Shown here piece by piece: positions 29,254 to 38,938 of a stretch of DNA of 64,000 nt. Below the pieces are notes generated by a model. It worked only from the letters and a program-made list of their open reading frames with translations, searched no databases and was not told where the DNA came from. This stretch comes from Lacihabitans sp. LS3-19 (lineage in GTDB: Bacteria > Bacteroidota > Bacteroidia > Cytophagales > Spirosomataceae): positions 62,001 through 126,000 of the forward strand of contig NZ_RJUA01000006.1 of the NCBI RefSeq assembly GCF_024343575.1, in the 5' to 3' direction. A program made the position numbers and the translations under genes. Position 1 is the first letter of the stretch. Every line of letters begins with the position of its first letter.

Positions 29254-32200
29254 TTTTCTAAAGGATGCTCTTTTAATAATTTAGAGGTATTGTAAAAATC
29301 TTTCTTTGCGGCTGTTTTTGCCCTTACCTGTTTCACTTTTTCGGGTGAAACCGCGGGTGCTTGGTTTCCAAACGAATTTCTGACATAGGTTAGAACTGCT
29401 GCAACTTCTTTATCCGTTAAAAGCCCTCCATAAGGTGTCATAGGTACTTGACCTGGATATTTTTTGCCATTTACGTCTATTTCTCCCATCAATCCTTTCA
29501 ATACAATTTTAATCATTCTCTCTTCACTTCCAGTTACCCATTTTGTGCCAGCTAATGGAGGAAAACCAGATGCTGAAAGCCCTTGCCCATCGGCTTGGTG
29601 GCAAGTAATACAATATCCTTCTTTAGAAAAAATCTCTCTTCCCAGTGTAAACAACTCCAAGTCCTTGCCCTTAATATTGGTAGTACTATAAATTTCTTTT
29701 TGCTTCTTCACTTCTACCCCATTCAAATGTGCCTCTGCCGTTTCAAAAGCATGAATCATCCAATCGTCCAAAGGTTTTTTCTTGGCTTCTGCCAAAATAG
29801 GTAAACCTTTTTCCTTTCCTATCCATGATGAGGCCACTATAGCATCTAATCGAACTCTGGTGTTTTCATCTTTAACCATTTGCATCAACAAAGCGGCTTG
29901 GTCTTTAACTTGATGACCTGTAAATCTTAAAACCTCCACAGCTGCAGCTCTTACATGATAGTCTTGGGCTTTAAGTAGCTTTTTTAACAACTCTTGATCT
30001 ACTTTATCTAGCCCCCAAGTAACCCAAAGTGCCTCAAGCAGATGATGCTCATATCTAGCATCTTTTTTATCTAAAGTGTTTTCCCATTTTTTTATAGCAC
30101 TGAGCACCTCAGAAGCATTTCTTGCTCTTAGTTCTCTTCTGGTACGGTATCTGGTTCGGTATTCTGGTAATTTTAAATTTTCTAAAAGTGTTTCAATACT
30201 AGCACCATCTATTTTTGCAGGTACTACCAGTGGCCTAGATGGATAGGTAATTCGGTAAATTCTCCCATGCACATGGTCACGAAGCGGATCACGGGCATTG
30301 TGCTGCATGTGACCGATGAGAATATTGTGCCAATCAATTAAGTACAATGATCCATCCGGTGCAAACTCCATATCTACAGGTCTGAAGTTTCTGTCTTCGC
30401 TAGACACCAAGTCTTGACGAAATTTGGTTTTGTAACCTGTTCCCTCATCCCATATCTTGTGCTGTTTCATTCCCAAGAAACCTATAGTATTATTAATTAA
30501 CAAATCTCCTTGAACCTCATCAGGGAAATGTCTGCTCGATACAAACTCCAAGCCAGACGTTGGTCTAACCATTTGGTCCTTTTCAATCAATTGAACGCTT
30601 TTGTGGGTAGCTTCACCATATCTCGGAAGTACCGTTCCTGGCATCATCCATCTCACATCCGGACTTGAAGTCTCGGCAAAAAACGGCTGCCCCCATTCGT
30701 CAAAAGCAATTCCCCAAGGATTTGGAATGGCTAATTGAGCGGTTCTTTCCAATTTATGTAACTGTGGTGAATATCTATAAAATCCACCATTGGTTGCCCT
30801 AACTGTTCCGTAGGGCGTTTCTACATTTGTATGCAAAAACACGCCTTCGCCAGAATAGATTGCACCAGATGGGTCGGCACAGAATGCACTGCTGTTATGA
30901 TGCGTATCATGATCATCATAACCACTAAGAATGATTTCCATCTTATCAGCTTTGTCGTCACCATTGGTATCTGTAAATAATTTAAGATTTGTTCCTTGTG
31001 AAACGTAAACCCCTTCTGGTGCAAATTCAAATCCCAATGGCAAATGTAGTCCTTCTACAAAAATCGTCTGCTTATCAGCTTTCCCATCGTTATTAGTGTC
31101 TTCTAAAATCAGTAATTTATCATTTGGCCTGGCATCTCCGGGTTTATAATGAGGATAACTAGGCATAACTGCTACCCAAAGACGACCTTTGTTGTCAAAA
31201 GACATTTGGACAGGATTTGCTAAATCTGGAAATTCAACCTCAGAAGCAAACAACTCGATTTTGTAGCCATCTGGAACTTTCAATTTATTCAAGGCATTTT
31301 GCCCATAAAGATATTCTAGACTACCATTCTGTTCCGGGTTAAAATTTGTTGTAACGGGTGGCAATACTCGGGTTTTTTCATCCTGGGTTTTTATATCCAT
31401 TTTAGTGCCTTTTGAAACGGCCTCCCATATTGCGGCATCTCTTATGGCAGTCATTTGTCTGATTTTCTCAATTTCTGCTGGATAATTATCTGGCCCGAAT
31501 GGATTGTATCTTCTTCCATAAACATGCACGCCATTTGGGATTTTGTAATCATTGTGCCACATCCAGTTTTTTTCTAAAACGGCATCTAAGACCAATTGCT
31601 CGTGCTCTCTTTTTATATTTGATACCTGACCAAATATTGCATCGTTTAAAAGAATTCCTAATTTTTGGTATCCTGCATTGTTTAACTGAAACCCATCTAT
31701 TGTTAAAGGCTCATTGGTTTCATCGAACCATTTTTTAGAAGTCGAAAAAACATCTAGAAACAAAACATTATTGCTTTTGGCAACCTGACGCATTGCCTGT
31801 GTATACAACCAAAGATTTTCATTCTCTTTTTTTCCGTTTGGTAAATCCATTTTGTCGGATACATCTTCAAATGCAATAGGAGAAACCAAGGCCAGCTGTG
31901 GAGCTTGTTTTCCATTATACAATTGGCTTTGGGTATGTTTTATAAATGCTTCTAATTCTGCTTTAAAATTCTCTAAACCTTCAGGACCAGAAAAAGACTC
32001 GCTATATCCAAAAAATGCAATAATGATATCAGTTTGCAATCTCGTAAGCCATTGGTCGGGGTTTTCAAAATGACCTTCACTTCCCGAATTGGTTGCTAAT
32101 TCAGTTTGGAATTTCTCCGCACCGGGAAAAGCCCAAGGAGAAAAACGTGAAGCATGGGGACGAAAACCTGGGGTATCTCCACCGTCACACATATTTCTAA

Positions 32201-32408
32201 CTACTACATTTTTTGAGGGATTTCTCAAATACAATTCCTTTTCAAAATGACCGTAGTTCATCATTCTTGAGCCTAAATCATTCCCAATCAACGAAATGTG
32301 GGCGTTTTCTGAAATTTTCAAAAACTGAGGTTCTTCTGTCAAAAAACTGCTAGAAATAAAACCCGAAAAAATTAACGTGATTATTAAAAAACCTATTTTA
32401 GATTTCAT
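29250..32408 (-). CDS. SGNH-like / membrane-bound dehydrogenase / HEAT / cytochrome c fusion (PVC-type heme protein)
   Basis: A 1052-residue exported protein. After the signal peptide (about 1-20) comes an SGNH/GDSL-like domain (about 30-265), then the six-bladed propeller of the membrane-bound dehydrogenase family (about 375-730; PDGYKIELFASEVEFPDLANPVQMSFD region, LYLIDWHNILIGHMQHN), HEAT-like repeats (about 760-890), and a C-terminal cytochrome c with CITCHQADGQG. The SGNH part has GND in place of the GDS box and DGFQLN where the catalytic His would be expected, so esterase activity is doubtful. The propeller-heme pair suggests sugar or polyol oxidation coupled to electron transfer. It lies 9 bp after thuA and overlaps FKBP by 4 bp. 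Confidence 0.9.
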   Translation of the reverse strand: MKSKIGFLIITLIFSGFISSSFLTEEPQFLKISENAHISLIGNDLGSRMMNYGHFEKELYLRNPSKNVVVRNMCDGGDTPGFRPHASRFSPWAFPGAEKFQTELATNSGSEGHFENPDQWLTRLQTDIIIAFFGYSESFSGPEGLENFKAELEAFIKHTQSQLYNGKQAPQLALVSPIAFEDVSDKMDLPNGKKENENLWLYTQAMRQVAKSNNVLFLDVFSTSKKWFDETNEPLTIDGFQLNNAGYQKLGILLNDAIFGQVSNIKREHEQLVLDAVLEKNWMWHNDYKIPNGVHVYGRRYNPFGPDNYPAEIEKIRQMTAIRDAAIWEAVSKGTKMDIKTQDEKTRVLPPVTTNFNPEQNGSLEYLYGQNALNKLKVPDGYKIELFASEVEFPDLANPVQMSFDNKGRLWVAVMPSYPHYKPGDARPNDKLLILEDTNNDGKADKQTIFVEGLHLPLGFEFAPEGVYVSQGTNLKLFTDTNGDDKADKMEIILSGYDDHDTHHNSSAFCADPSGAIYSGEGVFLHTNVETPYGTVRATNGGFYRYSPQLHKLERTAQLAIPNPWGIAFDEWGQPFFAETSSPDVRWMMPGTVLPRYGEATHKSVQLIEKDQMVRPTSGLEFVSSRHFPDEVQGDLLINNTIGFLGMKQHKIWDEGTGYKTKFRQDLVSSEDRNFRPVDMEFAPDGSLYLIDWHNILIGHMQHNARDPLRDHVHGRIYRITYPSRPLVVPAKIDGASIETLLENLKLPEYRTRYRTRRELRARNASEVLSAIKKWENTLDKKDARYEHHLLEALWVTWGLDKVDQELLKKLLKAQDYHVRAAAVEVLRFTGHQVKDQAALLMQMVKDENTRVRLDAIVASSWIGKEKGLPILAEAKKKPLDDWMIHAFETAEAHLNGVEVKKQKEIYSTTNIKGKDLELFTLGREIFSKEGYCITCHQADGQGLSASGFPPLAGTKWVTGSEERMIKIVLKGLMGEIDVNGKKYPGQVPMTPYGGLLTDKEVAAVLTYVRNSFGNQAPAVSPEKVKQVRAKTAAKKDFYNTSKLLKEHPLEK

Positions 32409-32417
32409 CTTATTTTT

Positions 32418-33272
32418 TTAGTTTACCATACCTCTGTAAGGTACATTAATGTCTATTTTTCCTTTCCATTTTTTAGGCACTTTTAGTCCTAACTCCCAGT
32501 GAATGGCGTTTATTACCAAGCGTTGAAATGCCTCCACACTGAAATCTTCTGGATGACCAATGGTTGTTGTAAAAACCTTAGCACCAAAAGAGTTTGTACC
32601 AACCCAAGCAACAGGATTATCAACTGCAGCTTTGTCAGGATTTACAGACTTACCCATCAGCAACCACTCAGAGCCTTTGGTTGGAAAATCAGGCAAAACA
32701 TGGTATAGCCAAGAGTTTACATGGAAACTTGGAGCAACGCCTTTCAAAATTGGATGTTTTTTGGCACTATTAATAACTGAAACGTCGGTAGTGCTTTTGT
32801 GACCATAATGCGTGTGGCCTGCCTTCCCTCCCCATCCTGGAGGGCCATTAAGAGCAAATTCGCCGAATGCATTCCAACGCTCTGAAGGGTGACCTTTCGG
32901 GAAGTTAAATGCATGAGTGGAGGTTCTGAAACCAATTATTGGTTTGCCTGACTTTAAGTATTCGTCTATCAAGGCTAGTTGGTCTTCAGGCAGTTGTCTC
33001 CACCGTAAATAAAAAACAGCTAAGTCTGCCTCTTTTAATATTTCTAAGCCAGGAATATTTTTTTCTGCATTTTGATTGGGATAAGCCTTTAAAACCTTTG
33101 CTTTAATATTATAATTTTTCTCAAGTTCTTTAGCTATAAATGGCAAGGTCTCTTCTCCGCTGTATTCATGATCGCCACAAACAAAAACCACAAGAGGCTT
33201 TTTTTGGGCATTTATAAAATTTGGAATGATAAGGAGGCCTCCAAAAATAAGGACGGATAATATTTTTTTCAT
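32418..33272 (-). CDS. ThuA domain protein, exported
   Basis: A 284-residue protein with a signal peptide (MKKILSVLIFGGLLIIPNFINA) and one ThuA domain, a class-I amidotransferase-like fold without the catalytic Cys. Family stretches are VFVCGDHEYSGEETLPFIA, the AVFYLRWRQLPEDQ stretch, KPIIGFRTSTHAF, and the late VFTTTIGHPEDF. ThuA proteins take part in trehalose and other disaccharide use by 3-keto routes in Rhizobium and are frequent partners of PVC-type heme proteins and DUF1080. It opens the minus-strand operon, with 345 bp of non-coding DNA to the divergent ftsK gene. Confidence 0.92.
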   Translation of the reverse strand: MKKILSVLIFGGLLIIPNFINAQKKPLVVFVCGDHEYSGEETLPFIAKELEKNYNIKAKVLKAYPNQNAEKNIPGLEILKEADLAVFYLRWRQLPEDQLALIDEYLKSGKPIIGFRTSTHAFNFPKGHPSERWNAFGEFALNGPPGWGGKAGHTHYGHKSTTDVSVINSAKKHPILKGVAPSFHVNSWLYHVLPDFPTKGSEWLLMGKSVNPDKAAVDNPVAWVGTNSFGAKVFTTTIGHPEDFSVEAFQRLVINAIHWELGLKVPKKWKGKIDINVPYRGMVN

Positions 33273-33617
33273 TGTAAAGGTTGAATATTGTAAGCTAAAA
33301 TTAGATAATCTGTTTTAATAAAAAAAATTAATAATTCTATTCATAAGCCTTTCGGGCTTTAAATTTAAAAAAAACCAAAAATTAGTTCCCAATACATTTT
33401 TTCTTTCTTAAAGCTATAAAACTATTACCATTACTTTAACAAAAAAAGAAACTAATCAATTGATTATAAGAATTTAAAAAGACGGACAGCTTGTGCATTT
33501 TCCATAAAATTGATTATTTTTAAATAATTTTTTATCCAAAAAGAAATGGAAGCTTAGCATTTGTTCGTTTAATTTTTTTAATTTTGTGAACAATTGCTTT
33601 CCCATAAAAATACTACG
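33273..33617. other. intergenic region between divergent thuA and ftsK
   Basis: 345 bp of very AT-rich DNA with no credible gene. It must hold the promoters of both flanking genes. TTTG at 33560-33563 and TAATTTTG at 33579-33586 resemble -33/-7 boxes for ftsK, but the 15-bp spacer is short. A weak 5-bp hairpin with a TTTCG loop lies at 33348-33362. Confidence 0.5.
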
Positions 33618-36089
33618 ATGTCTAATTCTTTCCGAGCCAAAAAGAAAGCTGTAAAGCCTTCTGAAAAGCGTACTATTCCAAATATTACAGGGTCTTTTGT
33701 TCCTCAAGATGGACAATTTTCTTTTTTGTCTGGAGTATTTCTAATAATGCTTTCTGCATTTCTGCTAATATCTTTCATATCGTATATATTCACTGGTACC
33801 TCAGATCAAGATATTTTACAGCAAAGCATGGATGCTACTTTAAACCAAAGTGGTAAAAAAACGCAAAATATGCTGGGTTGGTTTGGGGCAAATATTGCCC
33901 ATTGGTTTATTTATATTTGGTTTGGAATATCTGCATTTTTACTTATTCCCATAGTATTCCTTTCTGGTTTTCGATTGGTATTTAAGGAAGATTTGTTTCG
34001 CTTGAATCTTAACAGATTCACAATTGGGTCTGTTTTTTATCTTTTTTTCATTTCTGTATTTTTGGGTTATTTTGTCTACGTTTTCAAACTTAAAACACTC
34101 AGCCTTACTGGAAATTTAGGGTATAGTACCAATGAGTTTTTGTTTGCTATGTTTGGTTATGGTGCTATTTTGGTGATATTTTTGGCATTATTTATTTGGT
34201 TAATATTTTTTCATGGATTTACTAAAATTGATGATTATGTGTTAAGCAGATATTTCCCTAAAAAGCGAAGATTTACATATGACACAGAGGATGAAAGTGA
34301 GGAAGAAATAGAAGAGTCCAATGCTTGGGTTAAAAAAATCATCAAAACTGAACAAGAGGTTGTTGATATAAGTAAAAAGGCAGATACTAATAAAAATATT
34401 AGTTTAGAAAAAGAAGTAGCTTTTGAGCCTTCCTCATTGCCAAAAGAGCCTTTTAAGGGAGCCAATATCGCATTTACGGTAGAAGCACCTGAAGATGCTA
34501 TAGGTAAAGTAGACCCGAAAAGAGAAGACTTTTTTAGCAAATTAGAAGAAGATACTGATGGCCTTTTAGCAGAGTTTGGCGAATATGACCCAAAACTTGA
34601 CCTCTCCAATTATAAATATCCGCCATTAAGTTTATTACAAGAATATGGCAATAATGGCCCGAAAGTAAGCAATGAAGAACTAGAGGCAAACAAAAACAAA
34701 ATTGTCGAGACTATCAATAACTTTGCCATAGGTATTGCATCTATCAAAGCGACTATAGGGCCTACGGTTACTTTATACGAAATAGTACCAGAGGCCGGTG
34801 TGAGGATTTCGAAAATCAAAAACTTAGAAGACGATATTGCCTTGAACTTGGCTGCATTAGGAATACGGATTATTGCCCCAATGCCTGGAAAGGGAACCAT
34901 TGGTATTGAAGTACCGAATAAAAACCGAGAAATGGTTTCAATAAAATCGGTTTTAGCTTCAGAAAAATTCCAAAAATCTGGCTATGAATTGCCGATCATT
35001 CTTGGAAAAACTATTTCAAATGAAATCTTTATTACGGATTTAGCCAAAATGCCGCACTTGTTGATGGCTGGAGCAACTGGACAAGGTAAATCAGTAGGAT
35101 TAAATGTGATTTTGACTTCTTTGCTTTATAAAAAACACCCTTCTGAAGTTAAATTTATACTGGTTGACCCTAAAAAAGTAGAGTTAACACTCTTTAATAA
35201 AATAGAACGTCACTTTTTGGCTATGTTGCCAAATGCTGAAGAGGCAATAATTACGGATACCAAAAAAGTAATTAATACTTTGAACTCTCTTTGTATAGAA
35301 ATGGACAACCGCTATAATTTGTTGAAAGACGGTGGGGTTAGAAACATAAAAGAGTACAATGCGAAGTTTATCAAACGCAAGCTGAATCCAGAAAAAGGAC
35401 ACAAGTTTTTGCCTTATATCGTTTTGGTTATTGACGAATTAGCAGACTTGATGATGACAGCTGGTAAAGAAGTGGAGCAACCGATAGCGAGACTAGCACA
35501 GTTGGCCAGAGCAATCGGAATTCACTTAATAGTTGCCACCCAGCGTCCTTCAGTAAACGTAATTACTGGTTTGATAAAAGCCAACTTCCCTGCTCGATTA
35601 TCATTCAAAGTGACAGCAAAGGTGGATTCCCGCACTATTATGGATACAGGCGGAGCGGAACAATTGGTCGGAAACGGTGACATGTTGCTTTCGACTGGTT
35701 CTGAAATTATCCGAATACAGTGTCCGTTTGTCGATACGCCTGAAGTTGAAAGTATCTGTGAATATATTGGTGAACAAAGGGCTTTCGAATCCGCTTATAT
35801 GCTGCCCGAATTTTACGGAGACGATGAGCCAGATGCTTTAGATTTTGATCCTCGCGAATTAGATCCTTTGTTTGATGATGCAGCAAGACTTTTGGTAATT
35901 CACCAACAAGGGAGCACTTCATTGATACAAAGAAAAATGAAGTTAGGTTATAATAGAGCTGGTAGAATTATTGATCAATTGGAAGGTGCTGGAATAGTTG
36001 GACAATTTGAGGGAAGCAAAGCTAGAGAAGTTTTGATAAAAGATATGGAGCATTTAGAAGAAATTTTGCGAAATTTGCAACGTAGTTAA
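33618..36089 (+). CDS. ftsK: FtsK/SpoIIIE DNA translocase
   Basis: ATG at 33618 (823 residues) is chosen over the TTG at 33594, since MSNSFRAKKKAVK begins the family. Four membrane segments occupy about residues 35-205. A short acidic linker follows, then the FtsK alpha/beta motor: Walker A GATGQGKSVGLN, the ILVDPKKVEL strand, Walker B LPYIVLVIDELADLMM, and ATQRPSVNVITGLIKANFPAR. The C-terminal gamma winged helix (about 755-823) contains GYNRAGRIIDQLE. The protein pumps DNA and supports chromosome dimer resolution at the septum. The linker is short, as usual in Bacteroidota. lolA-like follows by 60 bp in the same direction. Confidence 0.96.
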   Translation: MSNSFRAKKKAVKPSEKRTIPNITGSFVPQDGQFSFLSGVFLIMLSAFLLISFISYIFTGTSDQDILQQSMDATLNQSGKKTQNMLGWFGANIAHWFIYIWFGISAFLLIPIVFLSGFRLVFKEDLFRLNLNRFTIGSVFYLFFISVFLGYFVYVFKLKTLSLTGNLGYSTNEFLFAMFGYGAILVIFLALFIWLIFFHGFTKIDDYVLSRYFPKKRRFTYDTEDESEEEIEESNAWVKKIIKTEQEVVDISKKADTNKNISLEKEVAFEPSSLPKEPFKGANIAFTVEAPEDAIGKVDPKREDFFSKLEEDTDGLLAEFGEYDPKLDLSNYKYPPLSLLQEYGNNGPKVSNEELEANKNKIVETINNFAIGIASIKATIGPTVTLYEIVPEAGVRISKIKNLEDDIALNLAALGIRIIAPMPGKGTIGIEVPNKNREMVSIKSVLASEKFQKSGYELPIILGKTISNEIFITDLAKMPHLLMAGATGQGKSVGLNVILTSLLYKKHPSEVKFILVDPKKVELTLFNKIERHFLAMLPNAEEAIITDTKKVINTLNSLCIEMDNRYNLLKDGGVRNIKEYNAKFIKRKLNPEKGHKFLPYIVLVIDELADLMMTAGKEVEQPIARLAQLARAIGIHLIVATQRPSVNVITGLIKANFPARLSFKVTAKVDSRTIMDTGGAEQLVGNGDMLLSTGSEIIRIQCPFVDTPEVESICEYIGEQRAFESAYMLPEFYGDDEPDALDFDPRELDPLFDDAARLLVIHQQGSTSLIQRKMKLGYNRAGRIIDQLEGAGIVGQFEGSKAREVLIKDMEHLEEILRNLQRS

Positions 36090-36149
36090 TCAAAATGGGG
36101 TTTTTAGTTTAAACTATTTAGATTTTAAGAAGTCTAAGCTATAAATATT

Positions 36150-36785
36150 ATGAATATGAAAAAGGGAATATTATTAATTATTGCTCTAGTATTAAGTTTT
36201 GGGATAAAAGCCCAAGACAAAAAAGCTGAGGCAATTTTAGATGCTATGAGTGCAAAGTATAAAGCTTTGAAAACTTTCAATGCAAACTTTACTTATGGCG
36301 TGGAAGGTGCAAATGCAAAGCTTACCAACGTTTTTACGGGAAATGTAACTGTAAAAGGAAATAAGTTTAAACTTAAAACAGCCGGTCAGGAGATTTTTAA
36401 TAACGGTAAAGACCTATATACTTACGTAAAAGAAACAAATGAAGTAAACATATCTGATTTTGACCCAAATGATGATAATGACTTTTCTCCAACAAAAATA
36501 TATACGATTTATAAAAAAGGATACAAGTATATATTTAAAGAAACGAACGCTACCTATGATGTAGTTGAGTTATCTCCTATTTCTGGAAAATCAAATGTAG
36601 CTAAGATTCAAATAACAGTAAACAAAAAAGACAAAAGCATTAAAACTTGGAAAGTTTGGGACAAATCAGGCAAAAAAACAGTGTTTAGAATAGACAAGTT
36701 TGTGCCTAATGTACCTGCTACTGATGCAATATTCAATTTCGACAAATCAAAATACCCTGGTGTAGATGTTGTTGACTTAAGATAA
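36150..36785 (+). CDS. LolA-like outer-membrane lipoprotein carrier protein
   Basis: A 211-residue protein with a signal peptide (KKGILLIIALVLSFGIKAQ) and one LolA-type half-barrel: AEAILDAMSAKYKALKTF, FTGNVTVKGNKFKL, FNNGKDLYTY, and the late NKKDKSIKTWKVWDKSGKKTVFRIDKF. LolA ferries lipoproteins across the periplasm to the outer membrane. ATG at 36150 and 36156 are both possible and differ by two residues. The ftsK then lolA order is a familiar arrangement in Bacteroidota. It converges with the trehalase-like gene, 2 bp away, with no terminator between. Confidence 0.88.
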   Translation: MNMKKGILLIIALVLSFGIKAQDKKAEAILDAMSAKYKALKTFNANFTYGVEGANAKLTNVFTGNVTVKGNKFKLKTAGQEIFNNGKDLYTYVKETNEVNISDFDPNDDNDFSPTKIYTIYKKGYKYIFKETNATYDVVELSPISGKSNVAKIQITVNKKDKSIKTWKVWDKSGKKTVFRIDKFVPNVPATDAIFNFDKSKYPGVDVVDLR

Positions 36786-36787
36786 AA

Positions 36788-38311
36788 CTATTTGGCTCTT
36801 AGCAATAATAAAATACTTAAACTCCCATCAATTCTTTCGGTTTGGGAGTTTTTTTGTTTTAGTCCCACTACATCGTATGTGTTTTGAATTTTACCATTAT
36901 CCTTATAAAATACTTCATTTGTATTTAGCCATCTTTTTGCGATTTCCTCCGCCAAATGTTCTTTTTTATATTCTTGTAAAGCTTTAATTGCTAAATACTG
37001 ATATTCCGCCGAGCCTTCATTATTGCCACCGAAAGTGTTTAACAAGCCTCCAGGTTTTAAAAATTTATTACTAATATTTTCGCTAACTTTTTCAGCTTTA
37101 TGAACATCTGCCAATCCAACATAAAGTGGCAAAATACCAGCTAAAGTATAAACCTCGCTTTGTCGTTTTTTTGAAAAATTATAATCGAAATAAAAGCCTT
37201 TTTCTTCGTTCCAAAAATATTCATTAAACAAAACCTTCCTTTTTTGAGCTAAATTTTCGAAACTTTTAGCATATTCTTTTTGTCCGCTTGAAGTGTAAAT
37301 TCTACTTAAGGTAACTTCCAAATAATACAACCAAGCATTTAGGTCTACTGGCAGCATTTCTGATGCCTTCAATTTGTCTTCACTGCTCCATCGTGTTTCA
37401 TTTCTCCATTCAGACTCATCAATAAGCCTTTTGTTATTTAAAATTACAGAATCCGATTTAACCTTTATATCAAGGTAATACTTGTCGGGCCCAAGTCCAT
37501 TTTTTTCGTCATTATACCTATTCAAAACGTTATCTCCTGAAAGAAATACTACATTTGTATAACCTAATTTACCAGACTTTTTAGCTTCCGCTTGCTTTGA
37601 AGCCTGCTCTTTATCTAACGCTGACATCCAATATTGATACTCTTTGGTAAGATGCGAGGCAAAAGCTTGTAAAACTTTTGGATCCTTTTTTGATAACACA
37701 TCCACCATTTTTGATAAAACAGGTGGATTGCTTCTACCTAAATAATAAGAGCGATTACCTGAAGGAACGTAAGAGAAGTCTTGAATAAATTGTGCACAAT
37801 TTGTTGCTAAATCTGCTGCCAAAGTATCATTTCCAAGTTTTATAAGGGCTTCTACTTGAAACAGACTTCTAAAATAATTAAACTCGTTAAATTTCCCCCC
37901 TCCAGCAAAATATTCCTTCCGGGTTGGTATCAAAGAACCTCCATCATCTTGTGGTTTTCTGATTAAGGTATAAAAAGAAGAATCTACGAAATCGTTAAAA
38001 GGCAATTTTGAAGAGGACGTATTTTTATCGTAATCTGGCAAAGCAAAGTTTTGGTCTAAAAACACTTTAACATTAAACCCTTTTCCTGTTTTTTCTTTAT
38101 TATACCTGAGCAAAATTTCTTTTGCATTGGATTTAGGAACAGCATCTGCAAATATTTTAGGATCCGTAATACAATCACATGCCATCACATCTTCAAAAAG
38201 ATCAGGCCAGAGTTCTTCTGGCGATTTGTATTCTTTTTTTGAAATAGAATCACCACATGAAATATTAAGAAGGCAAATAAATATTATAAAAAGGAATCTT
38301 TTGAAATGCAT
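36788..38311 (-). CDS. trehalase-like (GH37) lipoprotein with altered active site
   Basis: ATG at 38311 gives 507 residues and a lipoprotein signal ending LLNISC; the longer frame from 38347 would bury it. The (alpha/alpha)6 barrel is recognisable as GH37 by GNRSYYLGRSNPPV (185-198), LPVDLNAWLYYLE (320-332) and a version of the first signature. Several hallmark residues are changed: the family's PGGRFxExYxWD reads GGKFNEFNYFR (138-148); SGWDxSSRW, holding the catalytic Asp, reads SEWRNETRW (300-308); QWDxPxGWxP is not found; and the C-terminal GGEYxxQxGFGWTNG block with the catalytic Glu is absent. It may be a non-catalytic binder or have another activity. It stands alone between lolA and the ndk terminator. 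Confidence 0.8.
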   Translation of the reverse strand: MHFKRFLFIIFICLLNISCGDSISKKEYKSPEELWPDLFEDVMACDCITDPKIFADAVPKSNAKEILLRYNKEKTGKGFNVKVFLDQNFALPDYDKNTSSSKLPFNDFVDSSFYTLIRKPQDDGGSLIPTRKEYFAGGGKFNEFNYFRSLFQVEALIKLGNDTLAADLATNCAQFIQDFSYVPSGNRSYYLGRSNPPVLSKMVDVLSKKDPKVLQAFASHLTKEYQYWMSALDKEQASKQAEAKKSGKLGYTNVVFLSGDNVLNRYNDEKNGLGPDKYYLDIKVKSDSVILNNKRLIDESEWRNETRWSSEDKLKASEMLPVDLNAWLYYLEVTLSRIYTSSGQKEYAKSFENLAQKRKVLFNEYFWNEEKGFYFDYNFSKKRQSEVYTLAGILPLYVGLADVHKAEKVSENISNKFLKPGGLLNTFGGNNEGSAEYQYLAIKALQEYKKEHLAEEIAKRWLNTNEVFYKDNGKIQNTYDVVGLKQKNSQTERIDGSLSILLLLRAK

Positions 38312-38346
38312 ATTTTGAAAATGAAGCCGATAATATATTTTAAACA

Positions 38347-38380
38347 AAAAAAGGCATCAGAAAATTGATGCCTTAAAATA
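38347..38380 (-). terminator. Rho-independent terminator of ndk
   Basis: A 9-bp stem (38351-38359 with 38366-38374) with a 6-nt loop is followed on the minus strand by seven Ts, 23 bp past the ndk stop. Confidence 0.85.
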
Positions 38381-38396
38381 TTAATTTTTGGAAATT

Positions 38397-38816
38397 TTAA
38401 AATCTCTCTATTCCCGAAAAGAAAAATGAACTCTCAATTGCTGCATTTTCGTCAGAATCCGAACCATGAACGGCATTTTCACTTTTTGATTTAGCATATG
38501 CTTTTCTTACAGTACCTTCAGCTGCTTCGGCAGGGTCTGTAGAACCAATCAATGTTCTGAAATCCAAAACTGCATTTTCTTTCTCAAGAATCATGGCAAC
38601 GATAGGTCCTTCTGACATCATTTCGCATAACTCACCATAAAAAGGTCTCTCAGCATGTACATTATAAAATTCGCCAGCTTGACTAGCCGTCATTTGGAGT
38701 TTTTTAAGTGCTACTATTCTAAATCCTCCCTCTTCTATCATTTTCAAAATTCCTCCTACGTGATTATCAGCCACTGCATGTGGTTTTATCATCGAATATG
38801 TTCTATTACTTGACAT
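38397..38816 (-). CDS. ndk: nucleoside-diphosphate kinase
   Basis: A 139-residue enzyme that balances nucleoside triphosphate pools by ping-pong phosphotransfer through a phosphohistidine. The N-terminal [10 protein letters not shown] and the active-site block [12 protein letters not shown], with the catalytic His before GSDS, are intact. Length is standard. It is monocistronic, with its own terminator, and divergent from nrnA; this ndk/nrnA pairing is common in Bacteroidota. Confidence 0.97.
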   Translation of the reverse strand: MSSNRTYSMIKPHAVADNHVGGILKMIEEGGFRIVALKKLQMTASQAGEFYNVHAERPFYGELCEMMSEGPIVAMILEKENAVLDFRTLIGSTDPAEAAEGTVRKAYAKSKSENAVHGSDSDENAAIESSFFFSGIERF

Positions 38817-38834
38817 GTTAGTTTGTTTTTTTTA

Positions 38835-38858
38835 CAAAAATAGCAAATTTTAGCTTTG
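38835..38858. promoter_or_regulatory. divergent -7-like boxes for ndk and nrnA
   Basis: On the minus strand TATTTTTG (38842 to 38835) faces ndk, and on the plus strand TAGCTTTG (38851-38858) faces nrnA. Both fit TAnnTTTG. A TTTG lies 25 bp before the nrnA box, slightly too far; no clear -33 element was found for ndk. Confidence 0.4.
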
Positions 38859-38938
38859 TAAGGTAATTTCTAAAAAATGAAGCATTTAAGAGTTATAAAG
38901 AAATAGCTTCGTAAATTGCGAACGAATTGAAAAATAAT

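Noticed and set aside
33474-33716. Minus-strand 80-codon frame overlapping the ftsK start
   Set aside because: It overlaps a well-supported gene in antisense, and its residues show no protein-like pattern.
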